The notes: generated from the letters alone by a model not told the origin. 49,841 nucleotides of DNA from Bacteroidales bacterium Bact_13 (GCA_001602845.1 LUZE01000161.1:1-49841); one strand, 5' to 3'. Positions 9,613 to 19,781 are shown, numbered from the stretch's first letter. Program-made: numbers and translations.

Positions 9613-9644
9613 TTTGGATTATGGTACTAAATTTAGTACCTTTG
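9613..9644 (+). promoter_or_regulatory. hicAB promoter with embedded palindromic operator
   Basis: TTTG (9613-9616) - 20 nt - TACCTTTG (9637-9644); perfect 18-bp palindrome GGTACTAAATTTAGTACC (9623-9640) between and overlapping the boxes. Confidence 0.75.
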
Positions 9645-9678
9645 TAAAAAGATTGAGGAGATTAGTACGAAAAGTAAG

Positions 9679-9915
9679 TTGAGAAAACGCTTCTTGCAGA
9701 TGCCTAACGATTTCACATTCGAAGAGATGTGTGCATTGTTGGCAGGATTTGGATATACGTTGGACAACAAAGGCTCGACTTCTGGATCTCGCATTCGTTT
9801 CCGCAAAGGACCAGGAGTATATATTGATATCCATCGTCCACACCCTGGGAACACGATGCGGGAATGGATGATGAAAGCTGTTTATTATCATTTGAAGAAT
9901 AACGAACTGATTTAA
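9679..9915 (+). CDS. hicA: Type II toxin HicA family mRNA interferase (TTG start at 9679, or ATG at 9700)
   Basis: FTFEEMCALLAGFGYTLDNKGSTSGSRIRFRKGPGVYIDIHRPHPGNTMREWMMKAVYYHL; small basic protein followed by a HicB-like gene. Confidence 0.85.
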   Translation: MRKRFLQMPNDFTFEEMCALLAGFGYTLDNKGSTSGSRIRFRKGPGVYIDIHRPHPGNTMREWMMKAVYYHLKNNELI

Positions 9916-9916
9916 T

Positions 9917-10273
9917 ATGGATTTTTTGGAATATAAAGGATATAAAGGCTCTGTGGAATATAGCCTTCAAGATGACTGCCTGCATGGGAAAGTACAGGGA
10001 ATCCGCAAGGCGTTGATCTTGTATGAGGGTCGTACGCTCGACGAACTCCGGCAGGATTTTCAGGAAGGTGTCGATTCCTATCTGGAAGCTTGCATAGCGG
10101 ATGGTGTAGAACCGGAAAAGCCATATAGTGGTAGACTAAATCTCCGGATGACTTCGGAAATCCATGCACAAGTTGCCGCTCGGGCAGCCGCCAACGGATA
10201 TACTATCAACGAGTATATCAATACAGCTATTGTCCGGTTGTTACAGGAAGATCAAGCCCCCTACGGTAAGTAA
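9917..10273 (+). CDS. hicB: HicB-family antitoxin
   Basis: YKGSVEYSLQDDCLHGKVQGIRKALILYEGRTLDELRQDFQEGVDSYLEAC plus C-terminal RHH-like region; adjacent to hicA. Confidence 0.88.
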   Translation: MDFLEYKGYKGSVEYSLQDDCLHGKVQGIRKALILYEGRTLDELRQDFQEGVDSYLEACIADGVEPEKPYSGRLNLRMTSEIHAQVAARAAANGYTINEYINTAIVRLLQEDQAPYGK

Positions 10274-10310
10274 ACTTCTTTCTCCATAAACTTCGCTTCG
10301 CACCAGCCGT

Positions 10311-10457
10311 GGGGTTTTCCTCGGCAGGCGCTGCGGGACCTTCTTTATCCCGCAGCGTCCTGACGGGAGAAAACCCCTGCAACGGCCTCTTTCTTTGTTT
10401 ATTCCCAAGATTTTTGATATCTTTGGAAAACCCGCCAAAAATTGACTGCCATGCGAC
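10311..10457 (+). repeat. Duplicated RHS expression module, copy 1 (hairpin + promoter + start codon)
   Basis: 147 bp, identical to 11812-11957 except for one 1-bp deletion; contains stem CGCTGCGGGA/TCCCGCAGCG and TTTG-N20-TATCTTTG, ends ATGCGAC. Confidence 0.95.
10394..10425 (+). promoter_or_regulatory. Bacteroidetes promoter TTTG-N20-TATCTTTG in module copy 1
   Basis: TTTG 10394-10397, TATCTTTG 10418-10425, ATG at 10451. Confidence 0.7.
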
Positions 10458-10609
10458 CGCTTCACCTGCCTGCCCGGATCATCCTTCTCTTCCTATCTTT
10501 TCTGTCCTTTTCCTTTTCCGCCTCCGCCCAGGAAGCCATATCCCTGGACAAGGTGAACTACATCGCCCTGTCGCCGGAGGCGGCGGCCCTGCACGAAAGG
10601 ACAATTTGA
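10451..10609 (+). pseudogene. 5' remnant of a secreted RHS-repeat protein (52 codons, then stop)
   Basis: MRPLHLPARIILLFLSFLSFSFSASAQEAISLDKVNYIALSPEAAALHERTI*: signal peptide plus a segment like Bacteroidetes RHS N-termini; below the supplied ORF length cutoff. Confidence 0.6.
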
Positions 10610-10760
10610 TTTTATCCGTAAGGAGATTATGCTGCAAAGATTGGGATATGGATTTTTTAAGAATAATTCAGATATCAGTAAAAATGGAAATCTGATAAAT
10701 CATGCATTATATCAATGGTATTGGGAGAAGGTTCCTGGCACAACGGTTCGTAGTTTTTAG
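10599..10760 (+). pseudogene. Open, start-less frame encoding a probable C-terminal tail of an RHS tip/toxin domain
   Basis: GQFDFIRKEIMLQRLGYGFFKNNSDISKNGNLINHALYQWYWEKVPGTTVRSF*, +1 frame relative to the RHS 5' remnant, AT-rich. Confidence 0.45.
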
Positions 10761-11202
10761 CTTCTTTATTCTTTGTAATTGCTTAGTTATCCTATTTTCT
10801 TGTGGCAGAAATAGGGATAATACAAAGACATTTTATTATGATCCTATAGTATGTGATACTGTGTATTTGCTAGTTGAAGAAATGCCTGTTTATAAAAGTG
10901 GGGAAATTGATTTTATTTCGGACTTTATTAAGGGGCTTCAGTATAATTATACACCAGATGACGACCTGCAAACCACTTTTCATGTCAAGTTTGTTATCGA
11001 TAAAATAGGCAGACTAGTGAACCCGGAAATAGAAGGAAAGACACACGATGAGTTAACCCCGCTAGATAGCGCATGTATTAATTCTTTGTCGACGTTGCAA
11101 AACTGGTCGTATGGAAAAAATGAAGGAGTCCCTGTAAATGTCTTGTGTAAAAGGTTAATAAGGGTGGATTTTAGTAGCAATGCTAATGATTACCCGTTAT
11201 GA
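10702..11202 (+). CDS. Putative lipoprotein with TonB C-terminal-like domain; candidate immunity protein
   Basis: Lipobox-like VILFSC; TFHVKFVIDKIGRLVNPEIEG...LSTLQNWSYGKNEGVPVNVLCKRLIRVDF resembles the TonB_C pattern; overlaps the 3' end of the toxin-tail frame. Confidence 0.55.
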   Translation: MHYINGIGRRFLAQRFVVFSFFILCNCLVILFSCGRNRDNTKTFYYDPIVCDTVYLLVEEMPVYKSGEIDFISDFIKGLQYNYTPDDDLQTTFHVKFVIDKIGRLVNPEIEGKTHDELTPLDSACINSLSTLQNWSYGKNEGVPVNVLCKRLIRVDFSSNANDYPL

Positions 11203-11678
11203 GCGGAACGAACAAGTTGTCGAAAGTAACGGTGGGCGGAGTCCAAAAATCGTATGCTTACAATGCCGACGGCACAATGAAGACCGACGGCCTCAGGGGG
11301 CTGACGGTCGCCTACAACCCGCTCAAGCTGCCGAACAAGATCAAGGTATCGTCCAACACCGGCACCGTGGACTACATCTACGACGCCCTTAGAAACAAGC
11401 TGGCAGTCAAGCAGGGCGGAACGCTGAAGAACGTCTACTGTGGCGACTTTGTGTACAAGAGCGGCATGGCCGTCGATTACATCCTGACGCCGAACGGCCA
11501 GATGACGAGAGATGCCGGCACGGGGACGTACACGGCGCAATACGACATCACGGACCATCTGGGGAGCGTAAGGGTCGTCGTCGATGACGGCGGCACCGTC
11601 CTGCAAACGACGGACTACTATCCTTTCGGCCTTGCGTTCAGATTTATCTTATATATTGGCCACAGAATGGCCAGATAA
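11199..11678 (+). pseudogene. RHS core fragment (core C-terminal part, truncated after DYYPFG)
   Basis: YNADGTMKTDGLRGLTVAYNPLKLPNKI...VDYIYDALRNKLAVKQGG...YDITDHLGSVRVVVDDGGTVLQTTDYYPFGLAF; diverges abruptly to AT-rich sequence. Confidence 0.85.
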
Positions 11679-11701
11679 AGTCTGTTGTTCATTTTGTGGC
11701 C
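11658..11701 (+). repeat. Hairpin D1
   Basis: GGCCACAGAATG (11658-11669) / CATTTTGTGGCC (11690-11701), fully paired with one G-U. Confidence 0.7.
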
Positions 11702-11729
11702 GGATTTCGGCTGAAAACCCATGTTTTGC

Positions 11730-11773
11730 AGCCATAGGATGAACCAGACGGCGCACTTGTTCATCCTGTGGCT
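11730..11773 (+). repeat. Hairpin D2, diverged duplicate of D1
   Basis: AGCCATAGGATGAAC (11730-11744) / GTTCATCCTGTGGCT (11759-11773), one U-G pair. Confidence 0.75.
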
Positions 11774-11811
11774 ATCGTTGGCACGCCCCTCGCCGTTCGC
11801 AGTCACGCCGC

Positions 11812-11957
11812 GGGGTTTTCCTCGGCAGGCGCTGCGGGACCTTCTTTATCCCGCAGCGTCCTGACGGGAGAAAACCCCTGCAACGGCCTCTTTCTTTGTT
11901 TATTCCCAAGATTTTTATATCTTTGGAAAACCCGCCAAAAATTGACTGCCATGCGAC
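11812..11957 (+). repeat. Duplicated RHS expression module, copy 2
   Basis: 146 bp, one 1-bp deletion relative to 10311-10457; TTTG (11895-11898) - N19 - TATCTTTG (11918-11925); ends ATGCGAC. Confidence 0.95.
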
Positions 11958-12334
11958 AGCAATACAACATCACGGACTATACGAGACCACTCTTTGTTTA
12001 TTTGTTGTTTTGCGCTATTGCTTGTTGTACTCCGCAGGTTCCTCAAGTATCAACATCAACATATTGCTATTTGGATAATAGCAACGATACGGCTCGTGTT
12101 TGTGTATTCTCTATTATGAATAGCTCGAAAGAGGACTATTATACTTGGATTGATTTTGATTGCCTGAATTCGTCTAATGACAAAACAGAAATAAAACGTT
12201 TTTTTTTAAGAAGAATCGGTGATTTCTCCTTATTATCTCTTTGGTCAGATAATGTCATTTTGTCTTCACCGATTATTTTTCAGGTAGGTAAGAATTTCCT
12301 GAAAAGAATAGGCCCTGGTGATACTTTTAAATAG
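11951..12334 (+). CDS. Orphan putative lipoprotein, chimeric N-terminus on the RHS start codon; candidate immunity protein
   Basis: MRQQYNITDYTRPLFVYLLFCAIACCTPQ...; lipobox-like AIAC; AT-rich; follows module copy 2 directly. Confidence 0.5.
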   Translation: MRQQYNITDYTRPLFVYLLFCAIACCTPQVPQVSTSTYCYLDNSNDTARVCVFSIMNSSKEDYYTWIDFDCLNSSNDKTEIKRFFLRRIGDFSLLSLWSDNVILSSPIIFQVGKNFLKRIGPGDTFK

Positions 12335-12439
12335 ACCTTTGTTATTGACAAAGGACAGACGGCGCCGGCCACGAGGTTTTTTTGGGCGTTCCGGAATTTT
12401 TCGGTAACTTGCTTTGCTTTTCAACCCCTTGCCTGGCCT

Positions 12440-15400
12440 ATGTCATTCGTCCATCTGCACGTCCATACGCAATACTCTATCCTTGACGGTCTTTCCGATA
12501 TCGAGACGCTTTTCGCGCGTGCGCGGGAACTGGAAATGCCGGCCCTGGCCATCACTGACCACGGCAACATGTACGGCGTGAAGGAGTTCTTCAAGTTCGC
12601 CTACGACAAGAAAAACCTGGACGAGAACAAGCAGCCCATCGTCAAGCCCATCATCGGGTGTGAGGTGTATGTGACCCGGCACTACGACAACCGGCTCAAG
12701 GACAACGACCACCGCCGGTACTACCACCTCATCTTGCTGGCCAAGAACCTTGAGGGTTACAAGAACCTGATGAAGATCTGCACGGAAGGGCATATCAACG
12801 GGTACTATTACAAGCCCCGCGTCACCCACGAATTCATCGAACGGTACCACGAGAACCTGATCTGCTGCTCCGCCTGCCTGGCCGGGGAGATCCCCCGTGA
12901 CATCCTGGACGGCAACATTGAGGCCGCCCGCGAAGCCATCCGCTGGCACAAGCGCGTCTTCGGGGAGGACTACTACCTCGAAGTGATGTGCCACAAGACC
13001 GAAGTGCCAGGGCTCGACGACGATGTGTACCGGGCGCAGATGACGGTGAATCCCGTCATCTTCGACCTCGCCCGGGAAGAAGGCGTGAAAGTGGTGGCCA
13101 CCAACGACGTACACTTCATCCACCGAGAGGACGGCCCGGCCCACGACCGCCTCATCTGCCTGACCACCAACTCCGACATCGACGATCCGAAACGGCTCCG
13201 CTACACCCAGCAGGAGTTCCTCAAGACCGAAGAGGAAATGGCGGCACTTTTCCCGGACCATCCGGAAGTGCTCGCCAACACGCTGGAAGTGGCCGCCAAG
13301 GTGGAGACCTACAAGATCGACCACGACTACATCCTCCCGAAATATCATATCGACGAAGCGTTCCTGCGCGACATCGACCACCATCTCGAACAGTACAAAG
13401 CCTATATCGACGCCGGCAAGAATGACCCGAAGGGGCACTACCGCGGCGACGACTTCTGCAAGTCCGTAGCCTACCTCTGCTATCTCACGTTCGAAGGCGC
13501 AAGGATCCGCTACGGCGAGACCCTGACCGACGAACAGGCCGAACGCATCGATTTCGAGCTGAAGACCATTTCGTCGATGGGCTTCCCCGACTATTTCCTC
13601 ATCGTCCAGGACTATATCCGCGCCATGCGGAAGCAGGGCTGGCTCGTGGGCCCGGGACGCGGTTCGGCCGCCGGGAGCGTGGTGGCCTACTGCCTGTGGA
13701 TCACCAACCTCGACCCGATCAAGTACCAGCTCCTGTTCGAGCGCTTCCTCAACCCGGAACGCATCTCGATGCCCGATATCGACGTGGACTTCGAGAACCT
13801 CGAGGCGGCGCACCGGTACGTCGAGGACACTTACGGCGCCGACCATGTCTCGCGCGTCATCACGTTCGGCACGATGCTGGCCAAGGGCGCGATCAAGGAC
13901 GTCGCGCGCATCAGCCACGTGTCCATCGACGAGTCGAACCGCCTCTCGAAGATGGTCCCGCCGCGCCTGAGCGAACGCGTGAAGAACGACAAGGGGCAGA
14001 TGGAAGAGAAAAACGTGAAGATCACGCTCAAGAACTGCTACCGCCTGGTTCCGGAGTTCAAGGAAGAGCTCGCCAAGGACAACAACGACCTCAACAAGGA
14101 GGTGCTCGAGTATGCCGAGCAACTGGAAGGCAGCATCCGACAGGTCGGCATGCACGCCTGCGCCACCATCATCGGCCCCGGCAATCTGAGCGACTATATC
14201 CCGATCTGCCTGTCGAAGGACAAGGACACAGGCCTCGACGTATGGACCTCGCAGTATGACGGCCACTACATCGAGGAGTGCGGCCTGCTGAAGATGGACT
14301 TTCTGGGGCTCAACACCCTGTCGATCATCCACAAGACGCTCGACCTGATCAAGGAGGGACACGGCGTGGATATCGACATCGAGGCCATCCCCATCGACGA
14401 CAAGGCTACCTATGAACTCTACGGCCGCGGCGATACCACCTCGGTGTTCCAGTTCGAGTCGCCGGGCATGAAGGAGTGGCTGCAGAAACTGCAGCCGGAG
14501 CGGTTCGAGGACCTGATCGCAATGAACGCACTGTACCGGCCGGGGCCGATGGACTACATTCCTGATTTCGTAGACCGCAAGCAGGGGCTGAAGCCCATTA
14601 CCTACGACACGCCGGAGATGGAGGAATACCTGAAGGACACCTACGGCATCACGGTGTACCAGGAGCAGGTGATGCTTCTGTCCCAGAAACTGGCCGGATT
14701 CACCAAGGGGCAGGCAGACAAGCTCCGCAAGGCGATGGGCAAGAAGAAGATCAAGGACATGGAGGAGCTCTATGTCAAGTTCATGGAGGGCGGCCATGCG
14801 CACGGGCACGACGACATGCTGCTGAACAAGATCTGGCAGGACTGGCGGGCCTTTGCGGAATACGCGTTCAACAAGTCGCACGCCACCTGCTACGCCTGGG
14901 TGAGCTACCAGACCGCCTACCTGAAGGCCCACTATCCGGCCGAGTTCTTCGCCGCCAACATGAGCTGCAACCTCAACGACATGGAGGAGATCACCAAGAT
15001 CATGGACGACTGCCGCCGCTGGCGCATCCAGGTGCTGGGACCCGATGTCAACGAGAGTGCCACGGAGTTTACGGTCAACAAGGCGGGCAATATCCGTTTC
15101 GGCATGGGCGGCATCAAGGGCGTGGGCGCCAATGTCATCGACGCCGTGATCGCCGAGCGCCGCCGGGGCGGTCCGTTCGAGAGCGTGTTCGACTTCCTGG
15201 AGCGCATGCCGCAGGGCGTGATCAACCGGAAGGTGATGGAATGCCTCATCTATTCCGGCGCCTTCGACGGATTCAAGGACATCTCCCGGCCGCAATATTT
15301 CTTCGAGACGGGCAAGGACGAGAACTATGTGGACGCCCTGCTCCGCTACGCATCACGGTTCCAGAGCGACACGATCTCCTCGGGCGGGAGCCTGTTCGGG

Positions 15401-16165
15401 GACATGGTGGAGCTCAAGCCGGTCCGGCCGGTAATTCCGCCGCCGATGCCCGAATACAATGAGCTTGAGTTCCTCAAGAAAGAGAAGGAGTGCGTGGGCA
15501 TGTACCTGTCGGCCCATCCGCTGGACCGGTTCAAGTTCGAGATCGACACGTTCGCCACGACGACCATCGCCCGGCTCGACGAGATCGAGCGCACGATGCA
15601 GGGGGACAAGGATGTCCAGAACAAAGAGTATCTCGTGGCGGGCCTGGTCACGGAGTGCGAGGTGCGCTACACCAAGACCGGCAACAAGCCGTGGTGCCGT
15701 TTCACGCTGGAAGACTATACCGGCAGCCATACGTTCTCGCTGTTCAGCAAGGACTACGAGACGTTCATGAAATACACGCAGGTGCATACGCCCCTGCTCA
15801 TCAAGTGTACGGTCCGTCCGCGTTTCCGCAAGAAAGACGACACGTCACAGGAAGACACCTACGAGCTCCGCATCATCGGCATGGTGCTGTTGTCCAATAC
15901 GAAAGATGATTTCATCAAGGAGTTCCACATCGGCCTGCCGCTCGACGAGGCTACGCCCGAGCTGCGCAGCGCGCTGGTCAAGGAACTCAAGCGCCACAAG
16001 GGGAAGGCCCGCCTCTATGTCGACCTGTCCTTCCGGCACGACGACAGGGACGACCATCTGTCGCTCTTCTCCCGCAAGTTCCTCGTCTCCCCCGACTACG
16101 AACTCTTCGACTTCCTCAAAAAGAAAAACCTCCGCCACCGCATGGTGACGAAGGTTGAACTGTAA
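12440..16165 (+). CDS. dnaE: DNA polymerase III subunit alpha
   Basis: PHP N-terminus FVHLHVHTQYSILDG; GRGSAAGSVVAY; PDIDVDFE; YQEQVMLL; HATCYAWVSYQTAYLKAHYPAEFFAA. Confidence 0.97.
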   Translation: MSFVHLHVHTQYSILDGLSDIETLFARARELEMPALAITDHGNMYGVKEFFKFAYDKKNLDENKQPIVKPIIGCEVYVTRHYDNRLKDNDHRRYYHLILLAKNLEGYKNLMKICTEGHINGYYYKPRVTHEFIERYHENLICCSACLAGEIPRDILDGNIEAAREAIRWHKRVFGEDYYLEVMCHKTEVPGLDDDVYRAQMTVNPVIFDLAREEGVKVVATNDVHFIHREDGPAHDRLICLTTNSDIDDPKRLRYTQQEFLKTEEEMAALFPDHPEVLANTLEVAAKVETYKIDHDYILPKYHIDEAFLRDIDHHLEQYKAYIDAGKNDPKGHYRGDDFCKSVAYLCYLTFEGARIRYGETLTDEQAERIDFELKTISSMGFPDYFLIVQDYIRAMRKQGWLVGPGRGSAAGSVVAYCLWITNLDPIKYQLLFERFLNPERISMPDIDVDFENLEAAHRYVEDTYGADHVSRVITFGTMLAKGAIKDVARISHVSIDESNRLSKMVPPRLSERVKNDKGQMEEKNVKITLKNCYRLVPEFKEELAKDNNDLNKEVLEYAEQLEGSIRQVGMHACATIIGPGNLSDYIPICLSKDKDTGLDVWTSQYDGHYIEECGLLKMDFLGLNTLSIIHKTLDLIKEGHGVDIDIEAIPIDDKATYELYGRGDTTSVFQFESPGMKEWLQKLQPERFEDLIAMNALYRPGPMDYIPDFVDRKQGLKPITYDTPEMEEYLKDTYGITVYQEQVMLLSQKLAGFTKGQADKLRKAMGKKKIKDMEELYVKFMEGGHAHGHDDMLLNKIWQDWRAFAEYAFNKSHATCYAWVSYQTAYLKAHYPAEFFAANMSCNLNDMEEITKIMDDCRRWRIQVLGPDVNESATEFTVNKAGNIRFGMGGIKGVGANVIDAVIAERRRGGPFESVFDFLERMPQGVINRKVMECLIYSGAFDGFKDISRPQYFFETGKDENYVDALLRYASRFQSDTISSGGSLFGDMVELKPVRPVIPPPMPEYNELEFLKKEKECVGMYLSAHPLDRFKFEIDTFATTTIARLDEIERTMQGDKDVQNKEYLVAGLVTECEVRYTKTGNKPWCRFTLEDYTGSHTFSLFSKDYETFMKYTQVHTPLLIKCTVRPRFRKKDDTSQEDTYELRIIGMVLLSNTKDDFIKEFHIGLPLDEATPELRSALVKELKRHKGKARLYVDLSFRHDDRDDHLSLFSRKFLVSPDYELFDFLKKKNLRHRMVTKVEL

Positions 16166-16183
16166 GGCGCGCTGCGCGCAAGG

Positions 16184-18099
<1,916 letters not shown>

Positions 18100-18176
18100 G
18101 ATGTTTATATTTTTAATGTTTATTGTTTAATTTTGCATTTGCTGGTCAAGGCAAATTGAATGCCAACAGCCCGATT

Positions 18177-18998
18177 ATGACAAAATGTCACCTCTTCCTC
18201 CTGGCAGCGCTGGCGCTGCTGTCGGTCTCCTGCAAGTCCGGCGGGCAGGGCACGTCCCTGTCTGACTACGGTTCCCGCTCCGCGGCCACGCGGACCGCGC
18301 AATTTGAGCAATATGTCCTGGAATTGCGGGAGATGCCCCTTCCGGACGCCATGCGCCGGCAGGACAGCCTGCTGCGGACGGCGGAGCAGGACAGCGCCGA
18401 GTGGGCGCGCCTGACCGAACTGGAGGCCAAGTACCTGATCGACCCGAACAGCCCGTTCCGGAACGAAGAGCTCTATATCCCCGTGGTCCGGCACCTGCTG
18501 TCGGCACCCTATTCCACCGAGTCGCAGCGCACCTATGCCGAATATATCCTGCCGCGGCTGCTGCTCAACCGGCCCGGAGAGCGGGCCGCCGATTTCGGGT
18601 TCATCACCCCGAAAGGCCGCCGCAGCAGCCTGTATGAGGTGCTCGAGGCACGGCATCCGCAGCAGACCATCCTATTCTTCAGCAATCCGGGCTGTCCCAA
18701 CTGCAAGGAGATCACCGAATCGCTGGAGGCCCAGGCCGAGGTGCAGGCGCGCATCGCCGCGGGCGAGCTCCTGGTGGTCAACATCTATCCCGATGAGGAC
18801 GTCGAGGCCTGGCTGGACTATCTGCCCAACTATCCGGACAGCTGGGTCTGCGGACAGGATGCCGACCAGCTGCTCAACAGCAACACGGTCTACTGGCTGC
18901 GTGCCATTCCGTCACTCTACCTGCTCGACGCGGAGGGACGCATCGTGCTCAAGGATGCCACGCTCGAAGACATCTTAAAATATAGCGTACAGCGCTGA
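18177..18998 (+). CDS. Thioredoxin-like lipoprotein (DUF5106-type)
   Basis: Lipobox LLSVSC; thioredoxin-fold FFSNPGCPNCKEI; DAEGRIVLKDATLEDIL; promoter box TAATTTTG at 18128. Confidence 0.75.
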   Translation: MTKCHLFLLAALALLSVSCKSGGQGTSLSDYGSRSAATRTAQFEQYVLELREMPLPDAMRRQDSLLRTAEQDSAEWARLTELEAKYLIDPNSPFRNEELYIPVVRHLLSAPYSTESQRTYAEYILPRLLLNRPGERAADFGFITPKGRRSSLYEVLEARHPQQTILFFSNPGCPNCKEITESLEAQAEVQARIAAGELLVVNIYPDEDVEAWLDYLPNYPDSWVCGQDADQLLNSNTVYWLRAIPSLYLLDAEGRIVLKDATLEDILKYSVQR

Positions 18999-19715
18999 GC
19001 CGCTGCCCGACATCGCGGCATAGAGGGCCCCTTCGTCATAGAGGGCCTGCTTCGCTGCGGCCAGTTCCGGGTGGCGGGCGAAGACCGACTCCTCGAAATC
19101 GTTGACCAGAAGGTCCTTCCACTCCTCGACCGGCCGCCGCACGACCGACTCGATGCGCAGTTGCGGCACGCGGGGCGTGATGCCGGCATAGGCCTCGCGG
19201 GTCGAGACAAAGACCTCCTGGGGATAGAGGCGCAGCGTGCGGCCTTCCAGCGAGAAAGCCAGCGGCGCGAGGATCTCGCCGCGGCCGCGCGCCATCATCG
19301 GGCGGTTGTAGATGAAAAAGGCGCAGTCGCTGCCCAGCTGGGCGGCCAGCGCGGCCAGCGCCTCTTTCGGCAGGTTCAGGCCGAAAAGGGCGTTGAGACC
19401 CGCCAGCGTGAAGGCGGCGTCGGACGACCCGCCGCCCAGGCCCGCACCCATCGGAATCTTCTTGTAGAGGTGGATCTCCACGGGCGGGATCCCGAAATGC
19501 CCGTTCATCAGCCGCCAGGCCTTCTCGCACAGGTTCTCGCCCGCGATGTCGGCGTTGTACACGTGCATCCGGAACGAATCGGCCGGAACCAGCTCCAGGA
19601 TGTCGCAGCATTCCGGGACGGGATAAAAGAGGGTTTCGATGTCGTGGTAGCCGTCGGAACGTTTCCGCAGGACATTCAGGCCCAGGTTGATTTTCGCGTT
19701 GGGATAGAGGATCAT
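18975..19715 (-). CDS. ispE: 4-diphosphocytidyl-2-C-methyl-D-erythritol kinase
   Basis: MILYPNAKINLGLNVLRKRSDGYHDIETLFYPV; KKIPMGAGLGGGSSDAAFTL; GSGSALYAIF. Confidence 0.95.
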   Translation of the reverse strand: MILYPNAKINLGLNVLRKRSDGYHDIETLFYPVPECCDILELVPADSFRMHVYNADIAGENLCEKAWRLMNGHFGIPPVEIHLYKKIPMGAGLGGGSSDAAFTLAGLNALFGLNLPKEALAALAAQLGSDCAFFIYNRPMMARGRGEILAPLAFSLEGRTLRLYPQEVFVSTREAYAGITPRVPQLRIESVVRRPVEEWKDLLVNDFEESVFARHPELAAAKQALYDEGALYAAMSGSGSALYAIF

Positions 19716-19781
19716 GGCTGAACGATTACGCAACTACGAAGTTAGCGGTTTTTCCGTATCTTTGTAAATCAATCTTACGAC

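Noticed and set aside
11658-11773. Integron attC sites
   Set aside because: The GTT/AAC bases lie at the loop end rather than as terminal core sites, and there is no integrase gene.
11618-11806. 62-aa minus-strand ORF over the D1/D2 hairpins
   Set aside because: Arises from the inverted repeats; the G-U pattern favours a + strand RNA and no homology is recognisable.
12443-15295. 950-aa minus-strand ORF opposite dnaE
   Set aside because: Antisense to a clear DnaE; low-complexity Val/Leu/His-rich translation typical of the mirrored frame.
18100-18176. CIRCE element upstream of groES
   Set aside because: TTAGCACTC-N9-GAGTGCTAA is absent; only a weak gapped palindrome (GCATTTGC...GCAAATtgaATGC) is present.
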